From Aquimarina sp. AU58 (lineage in GTDB: Bacteria; Bacteroidota; Bacteroidia; Flavobacteriales; Flavobacteriaceae), in the NCBI RefSeq assembly GCF_900312745.1, contig NZ_OMPD01000007.1, forward strand, positions 6,523-70,522: a stretch of 64,000 nucleotides of DNA, given 5' to 3'. The position numbers and the translations under genes are program-made. Position 1 is the stretch's first letter, and each line of letters begins with the position of its first letter. The notes below the pieces were generated by a model, which saw only the letters and a program-made list of their open reading frames with translations, did not search any database and was not told the origin of the DNA. Shown piece by piece: positions 37,419-47,765 of the stretch.

Positions 37419-37994
37419 ATGAAATCATCTGAATATCTAGAAGGGATACAAAAACAGTTTGCTTATTATAAATCTCTGGGGGAAAAAACAATAGATCAAA
37501 TTCCTGAAGAGAAGCTTTTTTGGCAATATAATAACGAGAGTAATAGTATAGCAATTATTGTAAAGCATCTTTGGGGTAATATGAAATCCAGGTGGACCGA
37601 TTTTTTAACTACCGATGGGGAAAAAGAATGGAGGCAACGTGATGCAGAATTTGAAAACGATATTTTATCTAAAAAAGATCTTCTAACCAAATGGAACGAT
37701 GGATGGCAATGCCTTTTTGAAGCATTAGAAAGTATTGATCAAGATAATTTTAACCAACCTGTTTATATACGTAACATAGAACATAGTATTACTGAGGCAA
37801 TCAATAGGCAATTGGCACATTATTCATATCATATAGGACAAATTGTATGTATAGGAAAAATGATTGTCGATGAAGAATGGCACAGTTTATCTATCCCCAA
37901 AGGAAAATCTACAGCTTATAACCAAAAACGCTTCGCTACACCCAAGCATAAAGCACATTATACAGATAAGCTTATGAAAGATGGTACCAATTAA
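37419..37994 (+). CDS. DinB superfamily protein (DUF1572 type)
   Basis: The 191-residue protein is a four-helix-bundle DinB-like protein. Candidate metal ligands are His in IAIIVKHLWGNM and two His in RQLAHYSYHIGQI. The family includes thiol transferases and many members of unknown activity. The C-terminal segment KGKSTAYNQKRF is typical of the DUF1572 branch. It stands alone on the plus strand. Confidence 0.85.
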   Translation: MKSSEYLEGIQKQFAYYKSLGEKTIDQIPEEKLFWQYNNESNSIAIIVKHLWGNMKSRWTDFLTTDGEKEWRQRDAEFENDILSKKDLLTKWNDGWQCLFEALESIDQDNFNQPVYIRNIEHSITEAINRQLAHYSYHIGQIVCIGKMIVDEEWHSLSIPKGKSTAYNQKRFATPKHKAHYTDKLMKDGTN

Positions 37995-38260
37995 TTGTCC
38001 TGACTTCACAAAATAGTCAATAACTCTCTTTGGTTTGTTAATAACTATGGTTTTCTCAATACCAAATCCCAAATAGATTACGATTATATTTGCGTAAAAC
38101 TGTACGTAATTAGTCACACATATATATGAAATTAAATCATGCCAACTACATTGATTCTTGCATACCTCACCGTAGATAAGTTAAAATGAGTATTGGCAAA
38201 TTTCATACTGATCTGTATCAGCATAAATCTGACAACTAAAAAATAATAAAGAAAAAACAG

Positions 38261-39379
38261 ATGAAATTTATAGTATCCAGTTCTTACTTACTTAAGCAAC
38301 TACAGGTATTAGGAGGGGTAATTAGTAATAGCAATACGTTACCAATTTTAGACAACTTTTTGTTCGAATTAGACAATAATGCACTAACTGTTTCTGCCTC
38401 TGATTTAGAGACCACTATGTCTGCAAAATTAGAAGTAGAATCTTCTGATCAGGGAACTATTGCAGTACCGGCTAAATTATTGTTAGAGACGCTTAAAACT
38501 TTTCCCGAGCAACCTTTAACTTTTGTCGCCGCAGATAATAATACAATAGAGATAAGTTCTAATCATGGTAAGTATGCCCTGGCCTATGCTAACGGTGAAG
38601 AATTTCCTAAAGCAGTAGAATTAGAAGACCCTAGTGCTACCAATTTACTAGGAGATATCTTAGCCACTGCAGTAAGTAAAACTATTTTTGCAACAGGTAA
38701 TGATGATTTAAGACCAGTAATGAGTGGTGTGTTTTTTCAATTCTCTACAGAAGGCTTAACTTTTGTTGCTACCGACGCTCATAAATTGGTTAAGTATACT
38801 CGAGAAGACATTAAAGCTTCTCAATCTGCAGAATTTATTATGCCTAAAAAACCGTTGAACTTACTCAAAGGAATTTTGGCAGGCAGTGATAGTGAAGTAT
38901 TAATCGAATATAATGAATCTAATGCCAAATTCTCTTTTGACGAAACACAATTAATATGTAGATTAATTGATGGAAAGTATCCTAATTATGAAGCGGTAAT
39001 ACCAAAAGAGAACCCAAATAAATTAACGATAGCTCGCACACAATTTTTAAATTCTGTACGTAGAGTTTCTATTTTCTCTAATAAAACAACTCATCAGATT
39101 CGATTAAAGATTGCAGGAGCAGAATTAAATATATCTGCAGAAGACATCGATTATTCGAACAAAGCGGAAGAACGTTTAACATGTGATTATCAAGGCGATG
39201 ATATGCAGATCGGTTTTAATTCTCGCTTTTTAAGTGAAATGCTAAATAACCTTAACGCAGATGAAGTACAACTAGAAATGTCATTACCTAATAGAGCAGG
39301 AATCCTTACTCCAATCGATGGATTAGACGAAGGAGAACATGTAACCATGCTAGTAATGCCAGTGATGTTGAATAACTAA
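38261..39379 (+). CDS. dnaN: DNA polymerase III sliding clamp (beta subunit)
   Basis: The 372-residue protein begins MKFIVSSSYLLKQLQVLGGVI and has the three clamp domains; ends at VTMLVMPVMLNN, the typical C-terminus with the VMPM-like motif near the peptide-binding pocket. It forms a dimeric ring that tethers the replicative polymerase. No other replication gene lies nearby, so the dnaA-dnaN arrangement of many bacteria is absent here. A hairpin terminator follows at 39404-39437. Confidence 0.97.
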   Translation: MKFIVSSSYLLKQLQVLGGVISNSNTLPILDNFLFELDNNALTVSASDLETTMSAKLEVESSDQGTIAVPAKLLLETLKTFPEQPLTFVAADNNTIEISSNHGKYALAYANGEEFPKAVELEDPSATNLLGDILATAVSKTIFATGNDDLRPVMSGVFFQFSTEGLTFVATDAHKLVKYTREDIKASQSAEFIMPKKPLNLLKGILAGSDSEVLIEYNESNAKFSFDETQLICRLIDGKYPNYEAVIPKENPNKLTIARTQFLNSVRRVSIFSNKTTHQIRLKIAGAELNISAEDIDYSNKAEERLTCDYQGDDMQIGFNSRFLSEMLNNLNADEVQLEMSLPNRAGILTPIDGLDEGEHVTMLVMPVMLNN

Positions 39380-39403
39380 GGTCATAAATAATTATTTGTA
39401 TCT

Positions 39404-39437
39404 AAAATTCCAACCATATTGATGTGGTTGGAATTTT
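39404..39437 (+). terminator. dnaN terminator
   Basis: AAATTCCAACCA and TGGTTGGAATTTT arms around a short loop, 25 bp after the dnaN stop. Confidence 0.85.
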
Positions 39438-39476
39438 GCTTTTTAAAGATGTCGTATAATTTCTTAACTTATTTGC

Positions 39477-40394
39477 ATGATTAAAAACATGAAACAAATT
39501 TTAGGTATACTACTTATAATTACAACTGCTTTGAGTTGCAAAAATTCAAATTCGATAGAAAACCATAAAGTGAGGTTTTTGGTAGATCAAATTCCAGATA
39601 CGATTCCTATAGTATTTAAACAAGATCTAATTCCTAAAGATCAAATAATACATAGAGGTGTTTTCTCGTCAAACTTTGAAGAATATTATTATACCATTTC
39701 TGATAAAAATTTTAAACAATTTACTATTTATAGTATTCAAAAAATAAATGGAAAATGGTCTACCCCTAAAAAAGCATTTTTTAACAGTGATTATAATGAT
39801 CACGGAATGAGTTTTTCTTCTGACGGAAAATCGCTTTATTTTAGTTCCACCAGACCCGTTAATATCGAGGGGATTGCATCTACATGGCATATCTGGAAAT
39901 CAGAAAAGAAAGATAATGTATGGACTACCCCAGAATATGTAGATATCCCAAATCTGAGAGATAAGTTAGTGTCTCACCCTTCTATCACCGACTCAGGAAC
40001 ACTTTATTTTCATGTAAGTAATCCAGATTATAGTGAAATGGACATCTATTTGTCTAAAGCTGTAAATGGCAAATTTCAAAATGCTCAAAAACTTATAGTT
40101 CCTCAGTATGCAAAAGTTAGAAAATGCACTCCTTATATTTCTCCTAAAGAAGATTATATCATCTTTGCCTCTATTGGAAATCAGCTAGATTTAATCATAA
40201 GTTTTATGGATAAAAATGGTAAATGGACACACACAAAGAAACTACCTGAAAAAATTAATAATCTTGGACAAGGAAATCCTTACATAACACCAGATAATAA
40301 ATTTCTCTTTTTTGCCGCTGGTGATCATATCGAGAAAAATTGGTCCGTAAAGTGGGTAAATATTGCATCCGAATTGAAGAAAAACCAAAACTAA
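39477..40394 (+). CDS. PD40/WD40-like beta-propeller lipoprotein
   Basis: The 305-residue protein has a lipoprotein signal with lipobox ALSCKN (a start at 39489 is equally possible). It contains several PD40-type segments: SFSSDGKSLYFSSTRP, KLVSHPSITDSGTLYFH, TPYISPKEDYIIFAS and NPYITPDNKFLFFAA. These form blades of a TolB-like propeller. Such proteins are probably periplasmic or surface scaffolds; no activity is known. The gene is apparently monocistronic. Confidence 0.85.
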   Translation: MIKNMKQILGILLIITTALSCKNSNSIENHKVRFLVDQIPDTIPIVFKQDLIPKDQIIHRGVFSSNFEEYYYTISDKNFKQFTIYSIQKINGKWSTPKKAFFNSDYNDHGMSFSSDGKSLYFSSTRPVNIEGIASTWHIWKSEKKDNVWTTPEYVDIPNLRDKLVSHPSITDSGTLYFHVSNPDYSEMDIYLSKAVNGKFQNAQKLIVPQYAKVRKCTPYISPKEDYIIFASIGNQLDLIISFMDKNGKWTHTKKLPEKINNLGQGNPYITPDNKFLFFAAGDHIEKNWSVKWVNIASELKKNQN

Positions 40395-40488
40395 TATCTG
40401 TTTCTATTACAAAAAGTCATTTAAAAAATCCTTGGTATTTCATATCTTACTCATGTACATATTTTTTGTATTTCAATATTCATAAAAA

Positions 40489-41118
40489 ATGATTTTCGAA
40501 AAAGAGATTCTTAAAAAAATAGACTTTATTACAGAAAACGATCTTCGGGAAGAGATCCTTAAACATTGTGAAATCTTATCCTTTAAAAAAGGAGATGTAA
40601 TTGTTAGAGAGGGACAATATGTTAAGATATTACCGATTGTAATCTCTGGTCTTATCCGGGTATTTCAGACAAAAGAAGATAGAGAAATCTTGCTTTATTA
40701 TGTCGAGCCCAGCCAAACCTGTATGATGTCATTATCGGCATGTTTTTTTAATAATCAAAGTCCCTCGCAGGCTATAGCGATGACTCAAACCGATATTCTT
40801 GCTATACCATCAAGGTTTATTACCCAATGGCAAAAGCAATATAATTCATGGAATAATTTTGTGATTAAAACGTTTAGAAAAAGATACGATGAGCTTCTGG
40901 ATACTTTTGAGAGTGTTGCCTTTGATCATATTGACAAAAGAGTTATTGCGTATTTAACACGTAGAAAATCACAACAGGAAAGCCCTAGAATTAAAATTTC
41001 TCATCAACAATTAGCTAATGAGCTGGGTACAACAAGAGTAGTTATTTCTCGTATACTAAAACAATTTGAATTAGATGGAAAATTAATTTTGCATAGAGCC
41101 GAGATAGAATTGTTATAA
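40489..41118 (+). CDS. Crp/Fnr family transcriptional regulator
   Basis: The 209-residue protein has an N-terminal cyclic-nucleotide-binding fold (about 15-125, with FKKGDVIVREGQYVKILPIVISG) and a C-terminal winged helix (about 145-205, with ISHQQLANELGTTRVVISRILKQFE). It lacks the four Cys of Fnr, so it is not an oxygen sensor of that type. The following gene encodes a DinB-like protein 86 bp away, possibly a target. Confidence 0.9.
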   Translation: MIFEKEILKKIDFITENDLREEILKHCEILSFKKGDVIVREGQYVKILPIVISGLIRVFQTKEDREILLYYVEPSQTCMMSLSACFFNNQSPSQAIAMTQTDILAIPSRFITQWQKQYNSWNNFVIKTFRKRYDELLDTFESVAFDHIDKRVIAYLTRRKSQQESPRIKISHQQLANELGTTRVVISRILKQFELDGKLILHRAEIELL

Positions 41119-41204
41119 TTTTTTTGACACTGTGTATCTTTTGATACCGTTTTATCCCTTATTACTTACTGACCTTTGAAGTATTCATTTATAAAAAATA
41201 AAAT

Positions 41205-41702
41205 ATGAGTGCTACAAGTCTTTTAATAGAAATGGAACAAGAGTTTGTTTCAACAAAAAACCTTCTGGATATACTTCCCGAAGATCGATTACATTATAAA
41301 CCTCATGAAAAAGCAATGCCACTTGGTCAACTTGCTTTTCATGTCGCAACTATCCCTGGTAGAAATTTGAGGTTTGCCCAGGATGGTCAGGTAGAAACAG
41401 AAGTTATCGTCGAACATCCTATTCCTGCCAATAAAACAGAAATTCTAAATGCTTTTGAAGAGAGTATGACCTCTGTACGGGCATTACTTAAAGAAGAAAA
41501 CACCTCTTGGTTAAAAAACGATTGGAAACTTCTAAAATCCCAAAACCCAATAGCAGAAATGCCTACCTATGCTTTTATAAGAACTTTTGTTCTTAATCAC
41601 TGGTATCACCATAGAGGAGAACTAACCACTTACTTAAGGATACTGAATAAGAAATTACCTTCGATTTATGGCCCAACAGCAGATGTAAATCCATTTGCTT
41701 AA
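41205..41702 (+). CDS. DinB family protein
   Basis: The 165-residue protein is a four-helix DinB-type protein. Candidate metal ligands are His in LGQLAFHVATIPG and two His in LNHWYHHRGELTTYL. This H...HxxxH pattern is well kept. DinB proteins are often stress-induced thiol transferases or of unknown role. It differs from the protein at 37419. A terminator follows at 41723-41752. Confidence 0.88.
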   Translation: MSATSLLIEMEQEFVSTKNLLDILPEDRLHYKPHEKAMPLGQLAFHVATIPGRNLRFAQDGQVETEVIVEHPIPANKTEILNAFEESMTSVRALLKEENTSWLKNDWKLLKSQNPIAEMPTYAFIRTFVLNHWYHHRGELTTYLRILNKKLPSIYGPTADVNPFA

Positions 41703-41722
41703 CCCTGAAATAAAAATGAATC

Positions 41723-41752
41723 TGGGAGATGTCGATATCGCTTCATCTCCCA
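41723..41752 (+). terminator. terminator after DinB family gene
   Basis: TGGGAGATG (41723-41731) and CATCTCCCA (41744-41752) pair around a 12-nt loop and are followed by TTTT. Confidence 0.8.
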
Positions 41753-41779
41753 TTTTAAAGCAAATACGCATTAATAAAG

Positions 41780-42133
41780 ATGAAACGTATTATAAACATC
41801 CACTCTATAATTCTAATTCTGTGTAGTGTTATTAGTTGTATTGGGCACTATTTACAATTTCAGGTGACACGCATAACTCCGTGGATTCCCGCATCAATTG
41901 GCTTATTTCTCTTATTTATAAACACATTAAAGACAAATAAAGCAAAAGTCATTTACCTATTTTCTATATGTATTATACTTGGTTTTGGTATACTGGTTAC
42001 AAGCATGTGTTTCTTTTTTCTTTCAGAAGAATCTCAGCCTATTCGCAAGAAAATTATTTTTTCGATTATGTCTCTCTCTTCATGGGTTTCACTTAATTTT
42101 TTAATCCTAGTAAAATTTTTCAAAATGAAATAA
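41780..42133 (+). CDS. small multi-span membrane protein
   Basis: The 117-residue protein has four hydrophobic segments (about 6-22, 33-50, 55-78 and 93-115). There is no motif I recognise. It starts 28 bp past a terminator and is separate from the DinB gene. The function is unknown; real coding is likely from length and hydrophobic pattern. Confidence 0.65.
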   Translation: MKRIINIHSIILILCSVISCIGHYLQFQVTRITPWIPASIGLFLLFINTLKTNKAKVIYLFSICIILGFGILVTSMCFFFLSEESQPIRKKIIFSIMSLSSWVSLNFLILVKFFKMK

Positions 42134-42195
42134 CAAAGGTGCCGTTTTACACCAAAACATCTTAAGCCACTTATTTACATCATCTTAAAATACAT

Positions 42196-43131
42196 TCACT
42201 CACCAAAATATCTCGAAAAATCAGATTCTGCTGCAATATATCCAAAAGAGTTTCGTGATTTACCTTTCAGGATTTCTTGTAAATGTACTTTTGCCTTCTC
42301 TTTGTTCCCATTATAAAAAAACCAATTGGCAATCCCATACCGAGTTGCATCATCCTGAGGTGCATCTTTTCCCGTTTGTAATGAATCAATAGGAATTATC
42401 TTTTTATAGAATCTACATAGATGATAATAACTGGTATTCTCAATAATGGTCATATCATTTGTTATCAAATCTAATAACTCTTTTGCTCTGTCTTCGTTTC
42501 CTATTCTTCTCTGGATCATATATAACCAGTTAGTACTCGAGACTGTATTATCATCATTAGATTTTAAATTTCTGCAATTAAGGTAAGCATGATAGGCTTT
42601 TTTCATATCGTTTTTTAAGTAATATGCTAATCCCAGGTGGTACCATATGTTTCCGTGCAGGCTGCTTACGGGGATATTCATGGCATTAGGTAATCCATCG
42701 GGTTCAATAGTATTATCCTTTCCTTTTATTAATGTCGTTGCAAACTCTAAATCATGTATTGCTTTATCAAATTCTCTTATAGAAATATAACGATGTCCTC
42801 TATGCCTGTATAATCGAGCTTCATTAGGATGCTTTTTAATTCCATTAGAGTAAATCTCTATAGCTTCTTCATACTTCCCTAAATATGCAGTTCTTCTTCC
42901 ATACCAAATGATATTATCGATATTAGTTGAATCTGTAAGAAAATCCTGTTTTGCTTCCTCATATTGGTTGTTCATCTTTTGCGAAAGTGTTGTAACTGGA
43001 TCTTTTTTATCTACTGTCTTTACAGCAGGCTTTTCTTCCTTTTCTTTAACTTCTGGTGTTTTTTCATTTTTACAAGAAAAACACAACACCAATGTAAATG
43101 AAGAAATCAGGATTAACTTATAAATGTGCAT
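42196..43131 (-). CDS. TPR-repeat lipoprotein
   Basis: The 311-residue protein has a lipoprotein signal (lipobox CFSCKN) and a charged linker, then TPR units at about 80-225 (IDNIIWYGRRTAYLGKYEEA, NEARLYRHRGHRYISIREFD and WYHLGLAYYLKNDMKKA). It probably sits on a membrane facing the periplasm as a scaffold. It is divergent from the M20 peptidase gene with a short shared gap. Confidence 0.85.
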   Translation of the reverse strand: MHIYKLILISSFTLVLCFSCKNEKTPEVKEKEEKPAVKTVDKKDPVTTLSQKMNNQYEEAKQDFLTDSTNIDNIIWYGRRTAYLGKYEEAIEIYSNGIKKHPNEARLYRHRGHRYISIREFDKAIHDLEFATTLIKGKDNTIEPDGLPNAMNIPVSSLHGNIWYHLGLAYYLKNDMKKAYHAYLNCRNLKSNDDNTVSSTNWLYMIQRRIGNEDRAKELLDLITNDMTIIENTSYYHLCRFYKKIIPIDSLQTGKDAPQDDATRYGIANWFFYNGNKEKAKVHLQEILKGKSRNSFGYIAAESDFSRYFGE

Positions 43132-43256
43132 AGCCTAAATGATTTAATTTGAATCGAATATAAGAAAACTTGTTAAGGTTATTTAAAATAAAAATGCCTA
43201 TTCTAATCTTTTATATACATTTACAATTATCGGTAACATCTAATTCTTCTACACAT

Positions 43257-44780
43257 ATGATTATAACTCGATGTATCATTACAACTACTCTACTTTTTCT
43301 CACCTTCTCCTCTACTGCGCAATCGTTACATGACAGTGAATTGGATAAACTTTCACTCACCTATGCCAAGAATTCTTTTAATGAATTGATAGAACTTTTG
43401 AGTTTACCCAATGATGCTCACTATCCAAAGGATATAGCAAAAAATATAGAGTGGTGTGAAAAAGCATTTAAAGACCGTGGATTTACATCCAAACGCCTTA
43501 TAACAGAGAAAATTCCTTTACTGCTCGCCAATAGGCAACATAAGGATGCAAAAAAAACTGTGTTAATCTACCTTCAAATAGATGGGCAACCTGTTGATAC
43601 TACCAAATGGTTTCAGGAAAACCCATATAAGGCAGTACTAAAAGAACAAGATAATGCTGGAAAATGGAACACCATTCCATTACATAAATTAACTGGTAAA
43701 ATTAATCCCGACTGGAGAATTTTTGCCAGATCAACGTCTGATGCCAAAGGACCTGTTGTTATGTTTCTAAAAGCGATGGATATTATTAATAAATTTAAAC
43801 ATGAGCCTAATTATAACATTAAAGTCATTATGGATTTTGAGGAAGAAATTAGTTCTCCTAGGTTACCCAAAGCTGTATTAGATTATAAACAAGAATTGGC
43901 CTCGGATATGCTTGTTATTTTTGATGGTCCAAGGCATATTTCTAATCAACCCACATTAGTATATGGAGCAAGAGGAATAACAACATTATCTCTCGAGGTT
44001 TTTGGCCCCAAAGCGCCGCAACATAGTGGTCATTATGGTAATTATGTTCCCAATCCAGCATTACGCCTTGCTCAACTATTAGGTTCGATGATGCAAGAAG
44101 ACGGAAGAGTTGCAATACCTGGTTGGTATGATGGAATCGAAATATCTGAGGAAACAAAAAAAATCCTAAGCCAGGTACCTGATGACGAAAAAATAATTAG
44201 AAAAAAGCTTGGGATAGCTTCAATAGATAACATAGCAAATACATATCAAGAATCTATACAATACCCTTCTTTAGGGATTCTTGGACTACAATCGGGTTGG
44301 GTGGGTAATAAAACAAGGACAATAATCCCCTCTAGTGCTATCGCCGAAATGAATATCAGACTTGTTAAAGAAACCAATGCACAGCATATGGTTGATATGG
44401 TAAGACAACATATTTTAGATCAGGGATATCATATTATAGATAGCACCCCTACTGAAGATGAGCGGATGAAATATTCAAAAATTATTCGATTTAATTATCA
44501 AATTGCTTATGATGCTTTTAGAACCGATTTTGATACCGAGATAGGGAAATGGTTAAGAAAAGCATTGACAAGAGCTTTTGGCAAACCTCCTATACAAATT
44601 CGTACTGGTGGAGGCTCTATTCCCATTTCACCATTTGTAAATACTTTAAATATTCCCGCTGTTATTGTCCCTACTGTAAATAAAGATAACAACCAACATA
44701 GCCCTAATGAAAATATTAGGCTTGGCAATTATATTGAAGGTATTAAAACAATTACAGCAATATTAACACAAAAACTGTAA
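43257..44780 (+). CDS. M20 family metallopeptidase, exported
   Basis: I start at the ATG on 43257 because it gives a proper signal peptide (MIITRCIITTTLLFLTFSSTAQ); the frame is open 29 codons upstream. The mature part shows an M20 layout: SDAKGPVVMFLKAM, the FEEEISSPRL segment with the likely catalytic Glu, a dimerisation insert beginning TLSLEVFGPKAPQHSGHYG, and a C-terminal TGGGSIPI segment. It is probably a periplasmic amino- or carboxypeptidase. Confidence 0.88.
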   Translation: MIITRCIITTTLLFLTFSSTAQSLHDSELDKLSLTYAKNSFNELIELLSLPNDAHYPKDIAKNIEWCEKAFKDRGFTSKRLITEKIPLLLANRQHKDAKKTVLIYLQIDGQPVDTTKWFQENPYKAVLKEQDNAGKWNTIPLHKLTGKINPDWRIFARSTSDAKGPVVMFLKAMDIINKFKHEPNYNIKVIMDFEEEISSPRLPKAVLDYKQELASDMLVIFDGPRHISNQPTLVYGARGITTLSLEVFGPKAPQHSGHYGNYVPNPALRLAQLLGSMMQEDGRVAIPGWYDGIEISEETKKILSQVPDDEKIIRKKLGIASIDNIANTYQESIQYPSLGILGLQSGWVGNKTRTIIPSSAIAEMNIRLVKETNAQHMVDMVRQHILDQGYHIIDSTPTEDERMKYSKIIRFNYQIAYDAFRTDFDTEIGKWLRKALTRAFGKPPIQIRTGGGSIPISPFVNTLNIPAVIVPTVNKDNNQHSPNENIRLGNYIEGIKTITAILTQKL

Positions 44781-44799
44781 CACTACAGTAACCAAATAC

Positions 44800-45654
44800 T
44801 TGTATATGATTAGTATTCCTGCCATAGATAATTATTCCTTATCAGGAAAGGTATATCCATGTGAGGAGATCATCGATAAAAACAAAGTATTGATTATTAA
44901 TTCTGCCACAGCTGTGGATAAAAAATTATATCATCACTATGCTGTATACATGGCAAAAAATGGATATCAGGTAATTACCTATGATTATAGAGGAATTGCA
45001 GGTTCCAGACCTAAAAAACTTAGTGGTTTTAAAGCTTCTTTTACAGATTGGGGGCAAAAAGATTTTTCTGGAGTAATCGATTATGCAAAAAAAAAGTTTC
45101 CAAATCACAAAATAGTAACTCTTGGTCATAGTATTGGAGGAACAATTATTGGGATGACCGAAAAGAGTAATCAAATTAGTGGAATTATCAATATTGGAGC
45201 ACAGACAGCATATTATAAAGATTGGTCTAAGAACCAGAGAACCAAAATCTATGTTTTATGGCATATTGTTTTTCCTATGATTACAAATCTATTTGGCTAT
45301 TTCCCCGGAAAAAAACTGGGACTACTAGAAGACGTTCCTAAAGGTGTAATCGAACAATGGAATAACCGAAGACGACATGCCGATATGAAAAAACAAATGG
45401 AAGCTATTGGTATTACTTTTTATTATGATACCTGCGCATCAAAACTTCTTACGCTAGGCGTAGAAGATGATCCTATCGGGACAAGACCTGCCATTACCAG
45501 AATACATAATCTGTTTGAAAAATCTGAAAAAGAAATTAAAATGATACAACTACATGAAATTCCGGTAGATAAAATAGGGCATTTTGGTTTTTTTAGTAGG
45601 AAATTTAAACATACGCTCTGGGCAAAAACTTTAATCTGGTTTGATGCTATATAA
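44800..45654 (+). CDS. alpha/beta hydrolase
   Basis: The 284-residue protein has the nucleophile elbow GHSIGG with Ser111, an oxyanion region near NSATAVDKKLYHH, and the YDYRGIAGSRP segment typical of serine aminopeptidase-like (BAAT/YheT-like) hydrolases. A His near the C-terminus (KIGHFGFF) could be the catalytic base. No signal peptide is seen, so it is cytoplasmic. It lies 19 bp after the M20 gene and could be co-transcribed. The substrate is unknown. Confidence 0.88.
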   Translation: MYMISIPAIDNYSLSGKVYPCEEIIDKNKVLIINSATAVDKKLYHHYAVYMAKNGYQVITYDYRGIAGSRPKKLSGFKASFTDWGQKDFSGVIDYAKKKFPNHKIVTLGHSIGGTIIGMTEKSNQISGIINIGAQTAYYKDWSKNQRTKIYVLWHIVFPMITNLFGYFPGKKLGLLEDVPKGVIEQWNNRRRHADMKKQMEAIGITFYYDTCASKLLTLGVEDDPIGTRPAITRIHNLFEKSEKEIKMIQLHEIPVDKIGHFGFFSRKFKHTLWAKTLIWFDAI

Positions 45655-45887
45655 TTCATTTCATCACAAGTGATCTTTCATATTAACCACACTTTTAGCG
45701 ACTTTTACTTTAGTATTACTTATAAAAAAGTAAATAACTATGACAAATCGCATTTTTTATAACTTAAAAAGTCAATACATTTAAAACTGTTGCTAATTAC
45801 TGAATCCAATCAACACCTATCATATACTAATTTATGATGATGTAAAAGGTTTCAGATGTACTTATTATAATCATAATATGCAATAGT

Positions 45888-47765
45888 ATGGGAGAGCACA
45901 ATGTTCATAGTAATGTAGACCAAAAAAAACGAGCCAAATATATAGGGCATCTACTCGATGATATAAAAGCTTTAGAAATGATGCTGGAGCAAGATTTGAT
46001 CGAGAAAGATATAGTTCGAATTGGTGCTGAACAAGAATTTTGTTTGGTAAACAGTAACTGGAGGCCTGCAGAAAATGCAGAAGAGATTCTAAAAGTGATT
46101 AATGATCCTCACTTCACTACAGAATTAGCAAAATATAATTTAGAGATTAATCTGGATCCTACAGAACTTAAAGAAGATTGTTTTTCTAAAATAGAGAACG
46201 AACTAAATCAACTTATCTTTAAAGCTAAAGCAGCGGCTAGTCAATTAGACACCAAAATATTGCTTACTGGTATTTTACCAACAATAGGGAAGCGTCATCT
46301 CGAACTAGAGTATATGACTCCCAACCCTAGGTATTCGGCTTTAAATGATATTCTGAAAACACAAAGAGGAACAGATTTTGAACTTCATATAAGAGGTATA
46401 GATGAATTAAATATTCATCATAAATCTGTACTTTTTGAAGCTTGCAATACTAGTTTTCAAATGCATCTTCAAATACCTCCGCAGGATTTTGTTTCCAGTT
46501 ATAATTGGGCTCAGGCCATATCTGCTCCTGTCCTGGGAATATGTACCAACTCACCTCTATTGTTTGGAAGAGAATTATGGAGTGAAACCCGAATTGCATT
46601 ATTTCGTCAGAGTATGGATATCAGGAGTTCTTCTTATGCCTTAAAAGATAGAAGAGCCCGGGTGAGTTTTAGTAATCAGTGGGCATCGGGGTCTGTAGCA
46701 GAAATTTTTAAAAATGATGTTGCGCAACATAAGGTGGTTTTGTCTCGTGATATAGTAGCCAATTCTGTTTCAGAACTTAAAAAAGGAAGCATTCCAAAAT
46801 TGCAAGCTCTTTCCTTACACAATGGTACTGTGTATAGATGGAATCGCCCTTGTTATGGTGTTGGTGGTGGAAAAGCTCATGTTAGAATCGAAAATCGATA
46901 TATCCCTTCTGGCCCTACTACCCTAGATGAAATCGCAAACTTTGCTTTTTGGGCCGGATTAATGATAGGGCGTCCTTCAAAATATGATAACATGCCCGAT
47001 CACATGGATTTCAGAAATGCAAAAGGAAATTTCATAAAAGCTGCACGAACAGGAAAAGATACAATCATAAACTGGATGGGGTCTTCTATTTCTATTCAAA
47101 ATCTAATACTAAAAGAATTGTTACCCATAGCTCACCAGGGTTTAAAAATAGCTAAGATTAATACTGATGACAGGGAACGATTTTTGCGAATTATAGAAAG
47201 TCGTGCCAGAGGTACTACCGCAGCAGAATGGAATATTAAAAACTATCGCTTTCTTCAAAAAACCATGAAAAAAGATGATGCACTAAGAACACTTACTAAA
47301 ACTCTATACCAGAACCAAGAAAGTGGATATCCAGTTCATGAATGGCCCGTACTTAACACAAAAACATTACCCAGAATGCATAAAACCCCAACATTAGTGG
47401 GGCATATTATGTCTACAAAGCTGTTTACAGTAGACGCGTATGATTTGGCTAATCTGGCAATACACATTATGAAATGGAAGAATATTCATCATGTTCCTGT
47501 AGAAAGTAAACCAGGTAAACTATGTGGGTTGTTAACCTGGAACCACGTAAAAGATAATCAAAATGAAGATAATAATAATTGTGTCGTAGCAGACATTATG
47601 GTTAAAGAAGTAATAACCGTTCAGCCCAAAACAACAATATCAAAAGCAATACAGATAATGAAAAAACATGAGATTGGTTGTCTTCCTGTAGTACAAAAAA
47701 AAGACCTTGTAGGAATTATTACAATAAATGATGTAATGGTATTTGACGATGGTAAAAGTTTATAG
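45888..47765 (+). CDS. glutamate-cysteine ligase-like (GCS2) protein with C-terminal CBS pair
   Basis: The 625-residue protein starts with a GCS2-like domain (about 30-420; RIGAEQEFCLVNSNWRP and the LEINLDPTEL segment, with likely metal- and ATP-binding Glu residues). CBS modules follow at about 505-560 and 565-620 (IMSTKLFTVDAYDL and IMVKEVITVQPKTTISKA). CBS pairs often bind adenine nucleotides and regulate enzymes. It overlaps the AstE-like gene downstream, so the two should work together, perhaps making and breaking an amide or isopeptide bond. The substrate is unknown. Confidence 0.85.
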   Translation: MGEHNVHSNVDQKKRAKYIGHLLDDIKALEMMLEQDLIEKDIVRIGAEQEFCLVNSNWRPAENAEEILKVINDPHFTTELAKYNLEINLDPTELKEDCFSKIENELNQLIFKAKAAASQLDTKILLTGILPTIGKRHLELEYMTPNPRYSALNDILKTQRGTDFELHIRGIDELNIHHKSVLFEACNTSFQMHLQIPPQDFVSSYNWAQAISAPVLGICTNSPLLFGRELWSETRIALFRQSMDIRSSSYALKDRRARVSFSNQWASGSVAEIFKNDVAQHKVVLSRDIVANSVSELKKGSIPKLQALSLHNGTVYRWNRPCYGVGGGKAHVRIENRYIPSGPTTLDEIANFAFWAGLMIGRPSKYDNMPDHMDFRNAKGNFIKAARTGKDTIINWMGSSISIQNLILKELLPIAHQGLKIAKINTDDRERFLRIIESRARGTTAAEWNIKNYRFLQKTMKKDDALRTLTKTLYQNQESGYPVHEWPVLNTKTLPRMHKTPTLVGHIMSTKLFTVDAYDLANLAIHIMKWKNIHHVPVESKPGKLCGLLTWNHVKDNQNEDNNNCVVADIMVKEVITVQPKTTISKAIQIMKKHEIGCLPVVQKKDLVGIITINDVMVFDDGKSL